From Chloroflexota bacterium (GTDB lineage Bacteria; Chloroflexota; Anaerolineae; Anaerolineales; DRMV01): a stretch of 11,907 nt of DNA. This document shows positions 1-7,810 of this stretch, in pieces. The notes beneath the pieces were generated by a model. That model searched no databases and was not told where the DNA came from. It saw only the letters and a list, made by a program, of their open reading frames with translations. Made by a program: the position numbers and the translations under genes. The DNA lies in the NCBI GenBank assembly GCA_013153375.1, contig JAADEN010000013.1, positions 1-11,907 on the forward strand, written 5' to 3'. Position 1 is the stretch's first letter; each line of letters opens with the position of its first letter.

Positions 1-57
1 AATGAGGTTGTCCTCCGCCTTTCACTCGACGCTCGAATTCTTCGTGGAGAGGTCACC

Positions 58-1500
58 GTGAACCGTTCTCAGGCTTCTTGGCTCTTCCTTTTAGGTGGGA
101 TCGTGCTGTTCGTGTTCGTGCCCCTGGCCTTGTTCTTGCCCAAGGCCACGGCGGCCAGCGATCCGTGGGCTCCCGTGCCCCAACGGGCCGCCCCCACCGA
201 CCATACGCATTTGCTGCCGGGGCCCTACGAGACCCCGCAAGAGGTGACGCGAGCCTGCCTCGAATGTCACCCCAACGCCGCGCACGAGGTCATGCAGACC
301 AGCCACTGGACCTGGCTCAGCGAGCCCATGCGGGCCCGTTGGCTGGGCGGCAAGGAAATCCAAATCGGCAAGAAGAACGCCATCAACAACTTCTGTATCG
401 GCATCCAGGGCAACTGGCCGGGCTGCACCAAGTGTCACATCGGCTACGGCTGGAAGGACGCGAACTTCGATTTCGAGAACCCTGAGAATGTGGACTGCCT
501 GGCCTGCCACGCGGACATGACCACCTATGCCAAAAGCAAGGCTGGTTTGCCGGCCGACGAGGTGGACCTGACGGCCGCGGCCCAGAGCGTGGGCGGCCCG
601 CCCACCCGGGAGAACTGCGGCAAGTGCCACTTCAACGGCGGCGGCGGCAACGCGGTCAAACACGGCGACCTGGACGAGAGCCTGTACGAGCCCGACCCCG
701 AACTGGATGTGCACATGGGCAAGCACGACCTGCTGTGCGTGGATTGCCACACCACCGAACACCACCGCATCAAGGGCCAGGCCCTCTCCTTCGCCGTGGA
801 GTACAAATCCCAGGTGGCTTGTGAAGATTGTCACAGCCCCCGGCCCCACCGGGACGATCGGCTCAACGATCACACCGACGCGGTGGCCTGCAGCACCTGC
901 CACATCCCCTACAGCGCGCGCAAGTGGCCCACCAAAGTGTGGTGGGACTGGTCCACCGCGGGCCGGGACGACATCCCGCAGAATCACTACACCTACCTGA
1001 AGATCAAGGGCTCCTTCAAGTACGAAAAGAACCTGGTGCCTGAGTACTACTGGTGGAACGGCGAGGTCTCGTATCGCTATCTGCTGGGCGACGAGATCGA
1101 CCCCACCAAGCCCACCCTCATCAACCCGCCCGCGGGCGACATCCACGACCCCAAGGCCAAGATCTGGCCCTTCAAGATCCACCGCGGACGGCAGCCCTAC
1201 GACACCGAGTACCGCATCCTGCTCCAGCCCTGGACCGTGGGCGAAGGCGCGTTCTGGGACGCGTTCGACTGGGATGTGGCCCTTCGCAAGGGCGCGGAGT
1301 ACGCGGGCATCCCCTTCAGCGGCAAGTGGGACTTCGCGGAGACCTGGTTCTTCTACCCGCAAGCCCACATGGTGGCCCCTGCGGAGCAAGCCCTGCAATG
1401 CACCGACTGCCACGGCCCCGAAGGCCGCCTGGATTGGGTGGCCCTGGGCTATCCGGGGGATCCCGCGGAGTGGGGCGGTCGAGAGAGCAGCAGCAAATAA
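58..1500 (+). CDS. octahaem cytochrome c, tetrathionate reductase (OTR) family
   Basis: A 480-residue exported multihaem cytochrome. Residues 8-28 are hydrophobic and followed by an Ala-rich stretch (29-33), so it is a cleaved signal peptide or a membrane anchor. Eight CxxCH haem c sites are visible at residues 67, 123, 147, 187, 227, 255, 278 and 448. The spacing, the GKKNAINNFC segment (104-113), the GYGW after the second site and the FNGGGGNAVKHGDLD block (192-206) match octahaem tetrathionate reductases such as the Shewanella enzyme, where a Lys ligates the active-site haem; Lys105 or Lys106 is the candidate here. Members of that family reduce tetrathionate, nitrite or hydroxylamine in vitro, so the physiological substrate is not settled by homology. 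The GTG start has GGAGAGG at 46-52, five bases upstream. It is first in an operon with a quinone-linked cytochrome and sulfur transporters, which favours a sulfur oxyanion as substrate. Confidence 0.88.
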   Translation: MNRSQASWLFLLGGIVLFVFVPLALFLPKATAASDPWAPVPQRAAPTDHTHLLPGPYETPQEVTRACLECHPNAAHEVMQTSHWTWLSEPMRARWLGGKEIQIGKKNAINNFCIGIQGNWPGCTKCHIGYGWKDANFDFENPENVDCLACHADMTTYAKSKAGLPADEVDLTAAAQSVGGPPTRENCGKCHFNGGGGNAVKHGDLDESLYEPDPELDVHMGKHDLLCVDCHTTEHHRIKGQALSFAVEYKSQVACEDCHSPRPHRDDRLNDHTDAVACSTCHIPYSARKWPTKVWWDWSTAGRDDIPQNHYTYLKIKGSFKYEKNLVPEYYWWNGEVSYRYLLGDEIDPTKPTLINPPAGDIHDPKAKIWPFKIHRGRQPYDTEYRILLQPWTVGEGAFWDAFDWDVALRKGAEYAGIPFSGKWDFAETWFFYPQAHMVAPAEQALQCTDCHGPEGRLDWVALGYPGDPAEWGGRESSSK

Positions 1501-1507
1501 ACCCGCC

Positions 1508-1527
1508 GGGCCGCGGGCCCGCGGCCC
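1508..1527. repeat. perfect 20-bp G+C palindrome between the two cytochrome genes
   Basis: All 20 bases are G or C and the sequence equals its own reverse complement, so the mRNA can form an eight-pair stem with a GGCC loop. It lies just after the first cytochrome stop codon and 14 bases before the GGAG of the next gene. No T-run follows, so it is not a classical terminator. An mRNA-processing or stability element that sets the ratio of the two cytochromes is a possible role. Confidence 0.55.
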
Positions 1528-1551
1528 TCATCACGGCAGCGGAGAACGACC

Positions 1552-4335
1552 ATGACGACTTTGCGACGACCTTGGCTGTGGATGGTGCTGGGCGTGGCTG
1601 TGTTGGCCGTCGCCGGGGGCTGGGCCCTCACGGCCTACGCCGCGGCCGACCAGCCCGCGGCAACGCCCAGCGGCGGCGGTTCGCCCATGCACCCGCCTGT
1701 CATCCTGCGCGACGCGGACGGCAAACCCGTGGTTCAGACGGGCAACCCCGTCTCCACGGTGCAGACCTGCGGCGCGTGCCACGACACCGACTACATCGTG
1801 AGCCACAGTTTCCACGCCGATGTGGGCTTGAGCGATTGGGGCCAGGTCCAACAGCCCCCCGCCCACCCGTGGGACCAATCCCCCGGCATGTTCGGGCGCT
1901 GGAACCCCTTGCTGTATCGCTACCTCACCCCCGCGGGGGAGCCCCTGGACCTGGGCACGCCCGAATGGGTGATGCGCTTCGGCGGACGCCATGTGGGCGG
2001 CGGGCCGGCGCAGTACGCGCGTGACGGCCGGCCCCTCACCGCCCTGTCCCCCAGCCCCCAGAACCCCGAAACCGCGGTGCTGGGCCCCGACGGTCAGCCC
2101 CAGCCGTGGGACTGGAAGGCCTCGGGCACGGTGGAGATGAACTGCTTCTTGTGCCACCTGCCCAACCCCGACAACCAGGCCCGCATCGCCGCGCTGCAGG
2201 CCGGGCAGTTCGCCTGGGCCAACACCGCAACCCTGGACATGACCGGCCTGGTGCGCTGGAACGGCGAGGGCTACTCCTGGAACGCGGACATGTTCCTGGC
2301 CGACGGCTCGGTGCCCCGGGAAGTGTTGCCCATCCAGGACCCCACCAGCCAGAACTGCGCGCTGTGCCACGGCGTGGTGCAGGCCAAGGGCGACAACGAA
2401 CCCCTCCTCATCCAGCCGGGCAACCTCCAGCAGTGGGAAACGGCCACCACGGGCCAGGTCTTCGCCGCGGACCGCATCAGCGAAAGCGGCATGAACATCA
2501 TGGGCAAGAGCGAGTTGCAGCGGGCCTGGGATGTGCACGCGGAGCGGGATGTGCAGTGCAACGACTGCCACCACTCCCTGAACAACCCGGCCTACAAAGA
2601 GGAATGGGAAGACAAGCCCCGCTATCTGACCTTCGACCCCCGGCGGGTGGAAATCGGCGACTATCTGCTGCGGCCCGATCACGACTTCGCCCGCGGCTAC
2701 AGCAGCCAATATTGGGTGGATCCTGAATCGCAGGGCACGGTGCGGGCCTGCACCGACTGTCACGACGCCCGCACCTCGCACGAAGACTGGCTGCCCTACA
2801 CCGAGCGCCACATGCTGGAGTTGGCCTGCGAGAGTTGCCATGTGCCGCAAATCCACGCGCCCGCGCTGGCCCAGGTGGACTGGACCGTGGTGCTGCCCAA
2901 CGGCCAGCCGCGGCGCATCTTGCGGGGCATCCAGGGCGGCACCGACCCCGTACACGACGAAATCGTGGGCTTCACGCCCGTGGCCCTGCTCAAAGAGATG
3001 CCCGACGGAAGCCAGAAGTGGGCGCCCTACAACCTCATCGGCGTGTGGTATTGGGTGGCCGGCGACCCGCCCCGGCCCGTGCCCCAGCACCTGCTGCGGG
3101 CCGCGTACCTGGGCCCCGACGGCTACCGGGACGATGTGTTGGCCGTGTTCGACGCGGACGGCGACGGCCAACTCACAGGCGACGAACTGCGCCTGGACAG
3201 CGACGCCAAAGTGGCGCGCATTGCCAAAAATCTCGAGGACTTGGGCCTGAAGGGCCCGCGCGTCAGCGGCGAGGTCATGGCGTTCAACATCAACCACGGC
3301 ATCGCGGACCACAACTGGGCCGTGCGCGACTGCCAGGCCTGCCACAGCGAGACCTCCCGGCTGGCCCAGCCCATGCAGGTGGCCTGGTACATCCCCGCGG
3401 GGGTGGACGAACCCGCGCTGGAATACAACGCGCATGTGTCCTTCCCCGGCCGCTGGGAGCGCACCGACGCGGGCCTGTTCTTCCGCCCGCAGCCGCAAGA
3501 GGCCGGCTACTACCTCTTCGGCCACTCGTCCTACCCGTGGATCGACTGGCTGGGCGCGATCATGACCCTGGGCGCGCTGCTGGGCGTGGTGGTCCACGGC
3601 GGCCTGCGGCTGGTCGGGCACCTGAAGATGGCCCGCGAGGCCCGCGCCCACGGCCATGTCCGCCTGCATCGGGAGTACATGTACGGCTTCTACGAGCGGC
3701 TGTGGCACTGGGTGCAGGCCGTGGTCATCATCCTGCTCATCTTCACCGGCCTGGTGGTGCATCGCCCCGAGACCTTCGGCGTGTGGATTGACTTCCCGCT
3801 GGCCGTGCGGGTGCACAACATTTTGGCCATCATCCTGGTGCTCAACGCCGCGCTGGCCCTGTTCTACCACCTGGCCAGCGGCGAGATCCGCCAATTCGTG
3901 CCCCAGCCGCGCGGCTTCTTCAACCAGGCCATCGTGCAGGCCAAGTATTACCTGAGCGGCATCTTCCGCGGGGAGCCGCATCCCTTCGAGAAGAGCCCGC
4001 GACGCAAGTTGAACCCCTTGCAGCAAATCACCTACTTCGGCCTGCTGAATGTGCTGCTGCCCTTGCAGATCGTCACCGGCCTGATCATGTTCGGCGCGCA
4101 ACTGCGGCCTGACCTGGCCGACAAACTGGGCGGTCTGCGCTTCCTGGCGCCGCTGCACACCATTGGCGCCTGGTCCTTCGCGGCCTTCGTCATCATGCAT
4201 GTCTATCTGACCACCACCGGCCCGACGCCCACCGCGTACATCAAGGCCATGATCACGGGCTGGGAAGAGGTGGAAGAGCACGACACCACCGCCGTGGCCC
4301 ACGCGGGGGCGGACACCCCCGAGGCAGGGGCCTGA
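1552..4335 (+). CDS. seven-haem cytochrome c fused to b-type cytochrome membrane domain, with EF-hand
   Basis: A 927-residue fusion. Residues 8-29 form a signal sequence or anchor. The extracytoplasmic part carries seven CxxCH haem sites (residues 73, 198, 269, 336, 400, 426, 594). A textbook 12-residue EF-hand loop (Asp534, Asp536, Asp538, Gly539, Thr542, Glu545) lies between the sixth and seventh haem sites. One membrane helix at about 663-687 leads into a four-helix cytochrome b561/Ni-Fe-hydrogenase cytochrome b-like domain (helices near 717-737, 752-774, 826-848, 868-890) with candidate haem b ligands His719, His755, His773, His869 and His883. This architecture suggests electron exchange between the quinone pool and the c haems, hence the partner octahaem protein. 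GGAG lies seven bases before the ATG. The gene is 51 bases after the octahaem gene. No molybdopterin or iron-sulfur catalytic subunit accompanies it, so it is probably not a classical thiosulfate reductase. Direction of electron flow is unknown. Confidence 0.88.
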   Translation: MTTLRRPWLWMVLGVAVLAVAGGWALTAYAAADQPAATPSGGGSPMHPPVILRDADGKPVVQTGNPVSTVQTCGACHDTDYIVSHSFHADVGLSDWGQVQQPPAHPWDQSPGMFGRWNPLLYRYLTPAGEPLDLGTPEWVMRFGGRHVGGGPAQYARDGRPLTALSPSPQNPETAVLGPDGQPQPWDWKASGTVEMNCFLCHLPNPDNQARIAALQAGQFAWANTATLDMTGLVRWNGEGYSWNADMFLADGSVPREVLPIQDPTSQNCALCHGVVQAKGDNEPLLIQPGNLQQWETATTGQVFAADRISESGMNIMGKSELQRAWDVHAERDVQCNDCHHSLNNPAYKEEWEDKPRYLTFDPRRVEIGDYLLRPDHDFARGYSSQYWVDPESQGTVRACTDCHDARTSHEDWLPYTERHMLELACESCHVPQIHAPALAQVDWTVVLPNGQPRRILRGIQGGTDPVHDEIVGFTPVALLKEMPDGSQKWAPYNLIGVWYWVAGDPPRPVPQHLLRAAYLGPDGYRDDVLAVFDADGDGQLTGDELRLDSDAKVARIAKNLEDLGLKGPRVSGEVMAFNINHGIADHNWAVRDCQACHSETSRLAQPMQVAWYIPAGVDEPALEYNAHVSFPGRWERTDAGLFFRPQPQEAGYYLFGHSSYPWIDWLGAIMTLGALLGVVVHGGLRLVGHLKMAREARAHGHVRLHREYMYGFYERLWHWVQAVVIILLIFTGLVVHRPETFGVWIDFPLAVRVHNILAIILVLNAALALFYHLASGEIRQFVPQPRGFFNQAIVQAKYYLSGIFRGEPHPFEKSPRRKLNPLQQITYFGLLNVLLPLQIVTGLIMFGAQLRPDLADKLGGLRFLAPLHTIGAWSFAAFVIMHVYLTTTGPTPTAYIKAMITGWEEVEEHDTTAVAHAGADTPEAGA

Positions 4336-4346
4336 CGACCACCCGG

Positions 4347-4372
4347 CGGTGGGGTCGGCCACGGCCCCACCG
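4347..4372 (+). other. intercistronic hairpin before the first YeeE-like gene
   Basis: CGGTGGGG (4347-4354) and CCCCACCG (4365-4372) are perfect inverted repeats in the 62-base gap after the fused cytochrome gene. There is no T-run, and the next gene has its own strong AGGAGG at 4384-4389. A partial transcription or decay barrier between the cytochromes and the transporters is possible. Confidence 0.45.
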
Positions 4373-4397
4373 CACCATCCCTCAGGAGGAAAAGCCC

Positions 4398-4952
4398 ATG
4401 AGCGCAACGACTTCGGCGCAACCTGAGCCCAAACCCAAGCCGCAGCCCAAGCCCTATGTCAACCCGTATGTAGGCGGTCTGCTGCTGGGGTTGGTGCTGT
4501 TCCTCTCGTTTCTCCTCACCGGCAGCGGCCTGGGGGCCTCGGGTGGCGTGAACCGCATCGCGGTCTTCTTCGAGGATCTCATCGCGCCCGGCCATGTGGA
4601 CCGCAACCCCTACCTGGCGCACATGGCCGGCGGCGACGCGAACCCGCTGCTGAACTGGACCGTGTTCGTGTTGCTGGGCGCGATGGTGGGCGGCTTTCTG
4701 TCGGCCAAACTGCACCACCGCTGGGAAGTGGCCACCTACAAAGGCCCGCGCATCTCGGTGCGCACCCGCTGGATTCTGGCCTTCGTGGGCGGGCTCATCA
4801 TGGGCTACGGCGCGCGCATGGCGCGCGGCTGCACCTCGGGCCAGGCCCTCTCGGGCGGCGCGGTGCTCTCCGCGGGCAGTTGGGCCATCATGATGGCCAT
4901 CTTCGGCGGCGCGTACGCGCTGGCCTACTTCTTGCGCAAAGTGTGGAACTGA
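4398..4952 (+). CDS. YeeE/YedE-family sulfur transport membrane protein, half-size
   Basis: A 184-residue membrane protein with about four helices (near 24-42, 86-104, 125-142, 152-178). The signature GARMARGCTSGQALSGG (138-154) with Cys145 is the conserved motif of the YeeE/YedE (Sulf_transp) family, whose characterised members import thiosulfate by relaying it past conserved Cys residues. At half the size of full YeeE it resembles paired small members such as PmpA/PmpB, and the next gene supplies the likely partner. The N-terminus has a Lys-Pro-rich run (residues 9-20), probably a cytoplasmic flexible segment. AGGAGG is eight bases before the ATG. Function as a thiosulfate or related sulfur or selenium transporter is inferred from family and operon. 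Confidence 0.82.
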   Translation: MSATTSAQPEPKPKPQPKPYVNPYVGGLLLGLVLFLSFLLTGSGLGASGGVNRIAVFFEDLIAPGHVDRNPYLAHMAGGDANPLLNWTVFVLLGAMVGGFLSAKLHHRWEVATYKGPRISVRTRWILAFVGGLIMGYGARMARGCTSGQALSGGAVLSAGSWAIMMAIFGGAYALAYFLRKVWN

Positions 4953-4982
4953 GGCGCGGCCCCAACCGCGAAGGAGGACCCG

Positions 4983-6221
4983 ATGGATTTCCCTCTGACC
5001 ATTGAACCGGTGATGCTGAAATATCTGGTGCACTTCATCATCGGCATCGCCTTTGGCGCGGCGCTGGAGATGTCGGGCTTTGCCATCTCCACGCGCCTGG
5101 CCGGACAGTTTTACTTCAAAGACCAAACCGTGCTCAAGGTCATGTTCGGCGCGGTGGTCACCGCCATGGTGCTCATCTTCTGGTTCGTGGCCATGGGCTG
5201 GCTCGACTACGAGCGCATCTGGGTGAACCCGACCTACCTGTGGCCGGGCATCGTGGGCGGCCTCATCATGGGCGTGGGCTTCATCATCGGCGGCTTCTGT
5301 CCGGGCACCTCGTTCGTCTCCGCGGCCACGGGCAAACTCGACGGCCTGTGGTTCGCGCTGGGCGTGGTCGGCGGCGTGCTGCTCTTCGGCGAGACCGAGC
5401 CCTTGTTCCACACCTGGTGGTACAGCAGTTACTACGGCCGCCTGACCCTGTTCGAGGTCTTCGGCACCTCCTACGGCGTGATGGTGGCCATCGTGGTCAT
5501 CATGGCCCTGCTCATGTTCTGGGGCGCGGACTACCTGGAACGCAAAGTGGGCGGCTACACCACCGGATGGACCCGCCCAGCCAAGTGGGGCTTCGGCCTG
5601 CTCGCGCTGGCCGCGCTGGCCCTGCCCCTGTTCGGTGAGCCTTCGGTGGACGAACTTTGGGCCCGGGTCGCGCCGGAAATGGAACCCAAATTGCAGGCCC
5701 GCGAGGTGTACATCCACCCCGGTGAACTCATGGAGGCCCGCTACGACGAACGCTTCCGCACCGTGGTGCTGGATGTGCGCTCCGAGGCCGACTACAACCT
5801 GTTCCACCTGCGCTGGGCGCATCGGGCCGAGATGGACGATCTGCCGGCCTGGGCCCGCCGCATCAAGAAGGACCCCCGCCTGACCGTGGTGGTGCTGGTG
5901 AGCAACGACGACCAGGCCGCGACCGAGGCCTGGAAGACCCTGGTCGCGCTGGGCGTGCCCAATGTGTACATTCTGGACGGCGGCATCAACCACTGGCTGG
6001 ACTACTTCGCCAAAGACGACCCGCGCATCCACCCCCTGAGCCTGACCGGCGGCGCGGCGTCCGAGCGCCTGCGCTGGGACTTCGACTACGCGCTGGGCGA
6101 GACCTCCCCCGCGGCCGACCCCGTGCCCGATTGGGGCTGGCACGAGGAACTGCTCGAGGAATTCCAGCCCAAGATCAAACTGGAACTGCCGGCCGGGCCT
6201 TCGGGCGGCGGCTGCGGCTGA
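4983..6221 (+). CDS. YeeE/YedE-type transporter fused to a Cys-less rhodanese-like domain
   Basis: A 412-residue protein. Residues 1-218 hold about six membrane helices with the family motif GGFCPGTS (103-110) around Cys106. Residues 241-342 form a rhodanese-like domain (VVLDVRSEADYNLFHL; VPNVYILDGGINHWL). The segment that should carry the catalytic Cys reads TVVVLVSNDDQAA (301-313), placing Val306 at the Cys position, so sulfurtransferase chemistry by the usual mechanism is unlikely. The protein ends SGGGCG, and Cys106 and Cys411 are its only cysteines. Positive charges at Arg187, Lys188, Arg198 and Lys201 suggest the loop before the last helix is cytoplasmic, which would put the rhodanese domain and tail outside, beside the multihaem cytochromes. 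AAGGAGG lies five bases before the ATG and the gap from the preceding transporter gene is 30 bases. Its likely role is to partner that protein in moving or holding a sulfur species. Confidence 0.82.
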   Translation: MDFPLTIEPVMLKYLVHFIIGIAFGAALEMSGFAISTRLAGQFYFKDQTVLKVMFGAVVTAMVLIFWFVAMGWLDYERIWVNPTYLWPGIVGGLIMGVGFIIGGFCPGTSFVSAATGKLDGLWFALGVVGGVLLFGETEPLFHTWWYSSYYGRLTLFEVFGTSYGVMVAIVVIMALLMFWGADYLERKVGGYTTGWTRPAKWGFGLLALAALALPLFGEPSVDELWARVAPEMEPKLQAREVYIHPGELMEARYDERFRTVVLDVRSEADYNLFHLRWAHRAEMDDLPAWARRIKKDPRLTVVVLVSNDDQAATEAWKTLVALGVPNVYILDGGINHWLDYFAKDDPRIHPLSLTGGAASERLRWDFDYALGETSPAADPVPDWGWHEELLEEFQPKIKLELPAGPSGGGCG

Positions 6222-6251
6222 GCGCCAAAAAGGGGCATCCTCCTCTCTGGC

Positions 6252-6287
6252 AAGCGGGCCGGGCCTTCGGGCTCGGCCCGCTTTCGT
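6252..6287 (+). terminator. UUCG-capped hairpin terminator between convergent genes
   Basis: A 14-pair G+C-rich stem (6252-6265 with 6270-6283, one G-T pair) closes on a TTCG loop, a highly stable tetraloop. A short TTTCGTT follows on the + strand. It starts 30 bases after the rhodanese fusion stop and lies five bases beyond the stop of the convergent transporter gene, so it can end transcription from both sides. The + strand has the better T-tail. Confidence 0.75.
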
Positions 6288-7688
6288 TCACCCCGCCCGG
6301 GCGCGCTTCTGCTGGTGCAGCACTTCCAGGCGGGCCTTCAAATCGTCCAGGGTCGCGCCGTGCAGCGTGTAGGCGCGCAGCAGGGCCACGCCCAGCAGCG
6401 CGGCCAGGGCCGGGAGCCCGGCCATCATCCAACGGAAGGCCGTGATCGCCCGCGCCGGCTGAGGCACATACGCGCTGCCCGGCGGCGGCGCGTGGTAGCC
6501 GCCCCATTTCAACAGCGCGGCCATGATGAGCCCCTGGGCCACGAAGGCCAGCCGAATCACCAGCCCGTTGATGCCGAAGTACATCCCCTCCCGGCGCACG
6601 CCGGAGCGCAATTCGTCCTCGTCCACCACATCGGCCAGCAGCAAGTCGGTGAGCATCAGCAGGCCGGCCAGCGGCACGCCCATCAGCCCGGCCATGAGCA
6701 TGCCGCTGCCGAAGTCGTGGGCCCAGAACAGGCCCAACAACACCGCGGCCGTGAGCCCCAGCGCGGTCTGCAGCGCGGTCCGGCTGCCCACCCGGCGGGT
6801 GAACCAGGCCCAGGCGGGCATGGCCAGCAGGGCCACCGCGAAGGCCAGGCCCAGGAACGCGCTGGTCTGCATCTCGGGCGCCAGGGTCATTCCGGCCACG
6901 GTCACCGGTTTCACGAAGCCCAGCGCGTATTTGGTGTAGAAGGGCGCGGTCGCGTTGAGCATCAGGAACACGAACTGCACCAGCAGGTTGACCGCCAGGA
7001 AGATCCGAAAGTTGGGATGGCCGAAGGTGGCCTTCAGCGCCTGCCAGAAGGGCAGCGCGGCCTCGTCCCGGAACTCGGGCCGCTCGCGCGCGCCCAGCAC
7101 CGTGAGCACGCCGAACACCGCGGCCACCGCGGTGAGCACCCCGGCCATGAACGCGCGGCGGCTCCAATCCGCGCCGGCCAGGATGGGCGGCAGGCCGATG
7201 CCCACGAACAGCCCCAAAATGGCGAACGCGTAGCGCCACGCGTTCACCGTGGCCCGCTCTCGGAGGTCCCCAAACATTTCAGGGAACACCGCGGTCCAAT
7301 TGAGCGCGAAGATGGACCACAGCAGGTCGAACACCATCACCGCGGCCGCGAAGTAGAGCAGCAGCCCCCAGCCTCGCTCGGCCACCAGCGCCGCAGGCGG
7401 ATTCCACAGCAGGTAGAACACCACCAGCAGCGGGCCCAGGCTGGCCACCATCCACGGGATGCGCCGCCCCCAGCGGGTGTGCGTGTGGTCCGACCAGTGC
7501 CCGGCCAGCGGGTCGTTGAGCGAATTCCAAAAGCCGTAAATGGCCCACACCGTGCCCACGGCCCGCGGATCCAGCCCCAGCCGGTCCACATACAGAAAGA
7601 GGATGAAAGTCGTGAACGCCCGATAGGTCAGGCCCGTGGTCAACGCGCCCGAAGCGTAAGCGATTTTGCGCCACCAGGGAATGTCCAT
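6288..7688 (-). CDS. GPH-family (MelB-like) sugar/cation symporter, MFS
   Basis: A 466-residue polytopic membrane protein with about twelve hydrophobic segments. The signature NDPLAGHWSDHTHTRWGRR (about residues 58-76) is that of the glycoside-pentoside-hexuronide:cation symporters, which couple uptake of a sugar or other small solute to Na+ or H+; the WNSLNDP segment corresponds to the cation-site helix of MelB. The substrate cannot be read from sequence. I chose the ATG at 7688 because GGGAGG (minus strand, 7698-7693) sits four bases upstream of it; a TTG four codons earlier would overlap that ribosome site. It converges on the sulfur operon and diverges from the HAD gene. No sugar-catabolic gene is adjacent. 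Confidence 0.85.
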   Translation of the reverse strand: MDIPWWRKIAYASGALTTGLTYRAFTTFILFLYVDRLGLDPRAVGTVWAIYGFWNSLNDPLAGHWSDHTHTRWGRRIPWMVASLGPLLVVFYLLWNPPAALVAERGWGLLLYFAAAVMVFDLLWSIFALNWTAVFPEMFGDLRERATVNAWRYAFAILGLFVGIGLPPILAGADWSRRAFMAGVLTAVAAVFGVLTVLGARERPEFRDEAALPFWQALKATFGHPNFRIFLAVNLLVQFVFLMLNATAPFYTKYALGFVKPVTVAGMTLAPEMQTSAFLGLAFAVALLAMPAWAWFTRRVGSRTALQTALGLTAAVLLGLFWAHDFGSGMLMAGLMGVPLAGLLMLTDLLLADVVDEDELRSGVRREGMYFGINGLVIRLAFVAQGLIMAALLKWGGYHAPPPGSAYVPQPARAITAFRWMMAGLPALAALLGVALLRAYTLHGATLDDLKARLEVLHQQKRARAG

Positions 7689-7793
7689 CGTGCCTCCCAA
7701 CGCCTGCGGTCAACCTTTACAACCCCGCGGTGGGCCCGGGGGTGCGTCTTGGGGGAAGGGCTCCGCGAACGGCCGGGCCCTGCCGCGGTCCAT

Positions 7794-7801
7794 AGTATAA
7801 T
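7794..7801. promoter_or_regulatory. overlapping -10 elements of divergent promoters
   Basis: The + strand has a perfect TATAAT at 7796-7801. Shifted two bases, the minus strand has TATACT at 7799-7794, facing the transporter gene. The stretch is an A+T island in very G+C-rich DNA. No convincing -35 box lies 17 bases upstream on the + strand. The + strand start of transcription would fall about 7808, only a few bases before the HAD ATG at 7811. Confidence 0.6.
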
Positions 7802-7810
7802 CGCCCCGCC

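Noticed and set aside
1..57. Upstream partial gene or promoter before the octahaem cytochrome
   Set aside because: Only a ribosome site (46-52) can be supported. The stretch is too short to call a promoter or the end of another gene.
1531..4407. A 958-codon open frame on the minus strand opposite the fused cytochrome gene
   Set aside because: It is the antisense shadow expected in high-G+C genes with C/G third positions. Its translation is low-complexity (His, Gln, Val, Gly-rich) and matches no family, while the + strand reads clear haem motifs.
7689..7700. TTG start four codons upstream for the symporter
   Set aside because: It would place the start codon beside the GGGAGG ribosome site that correctly serves the ATG at 7688.
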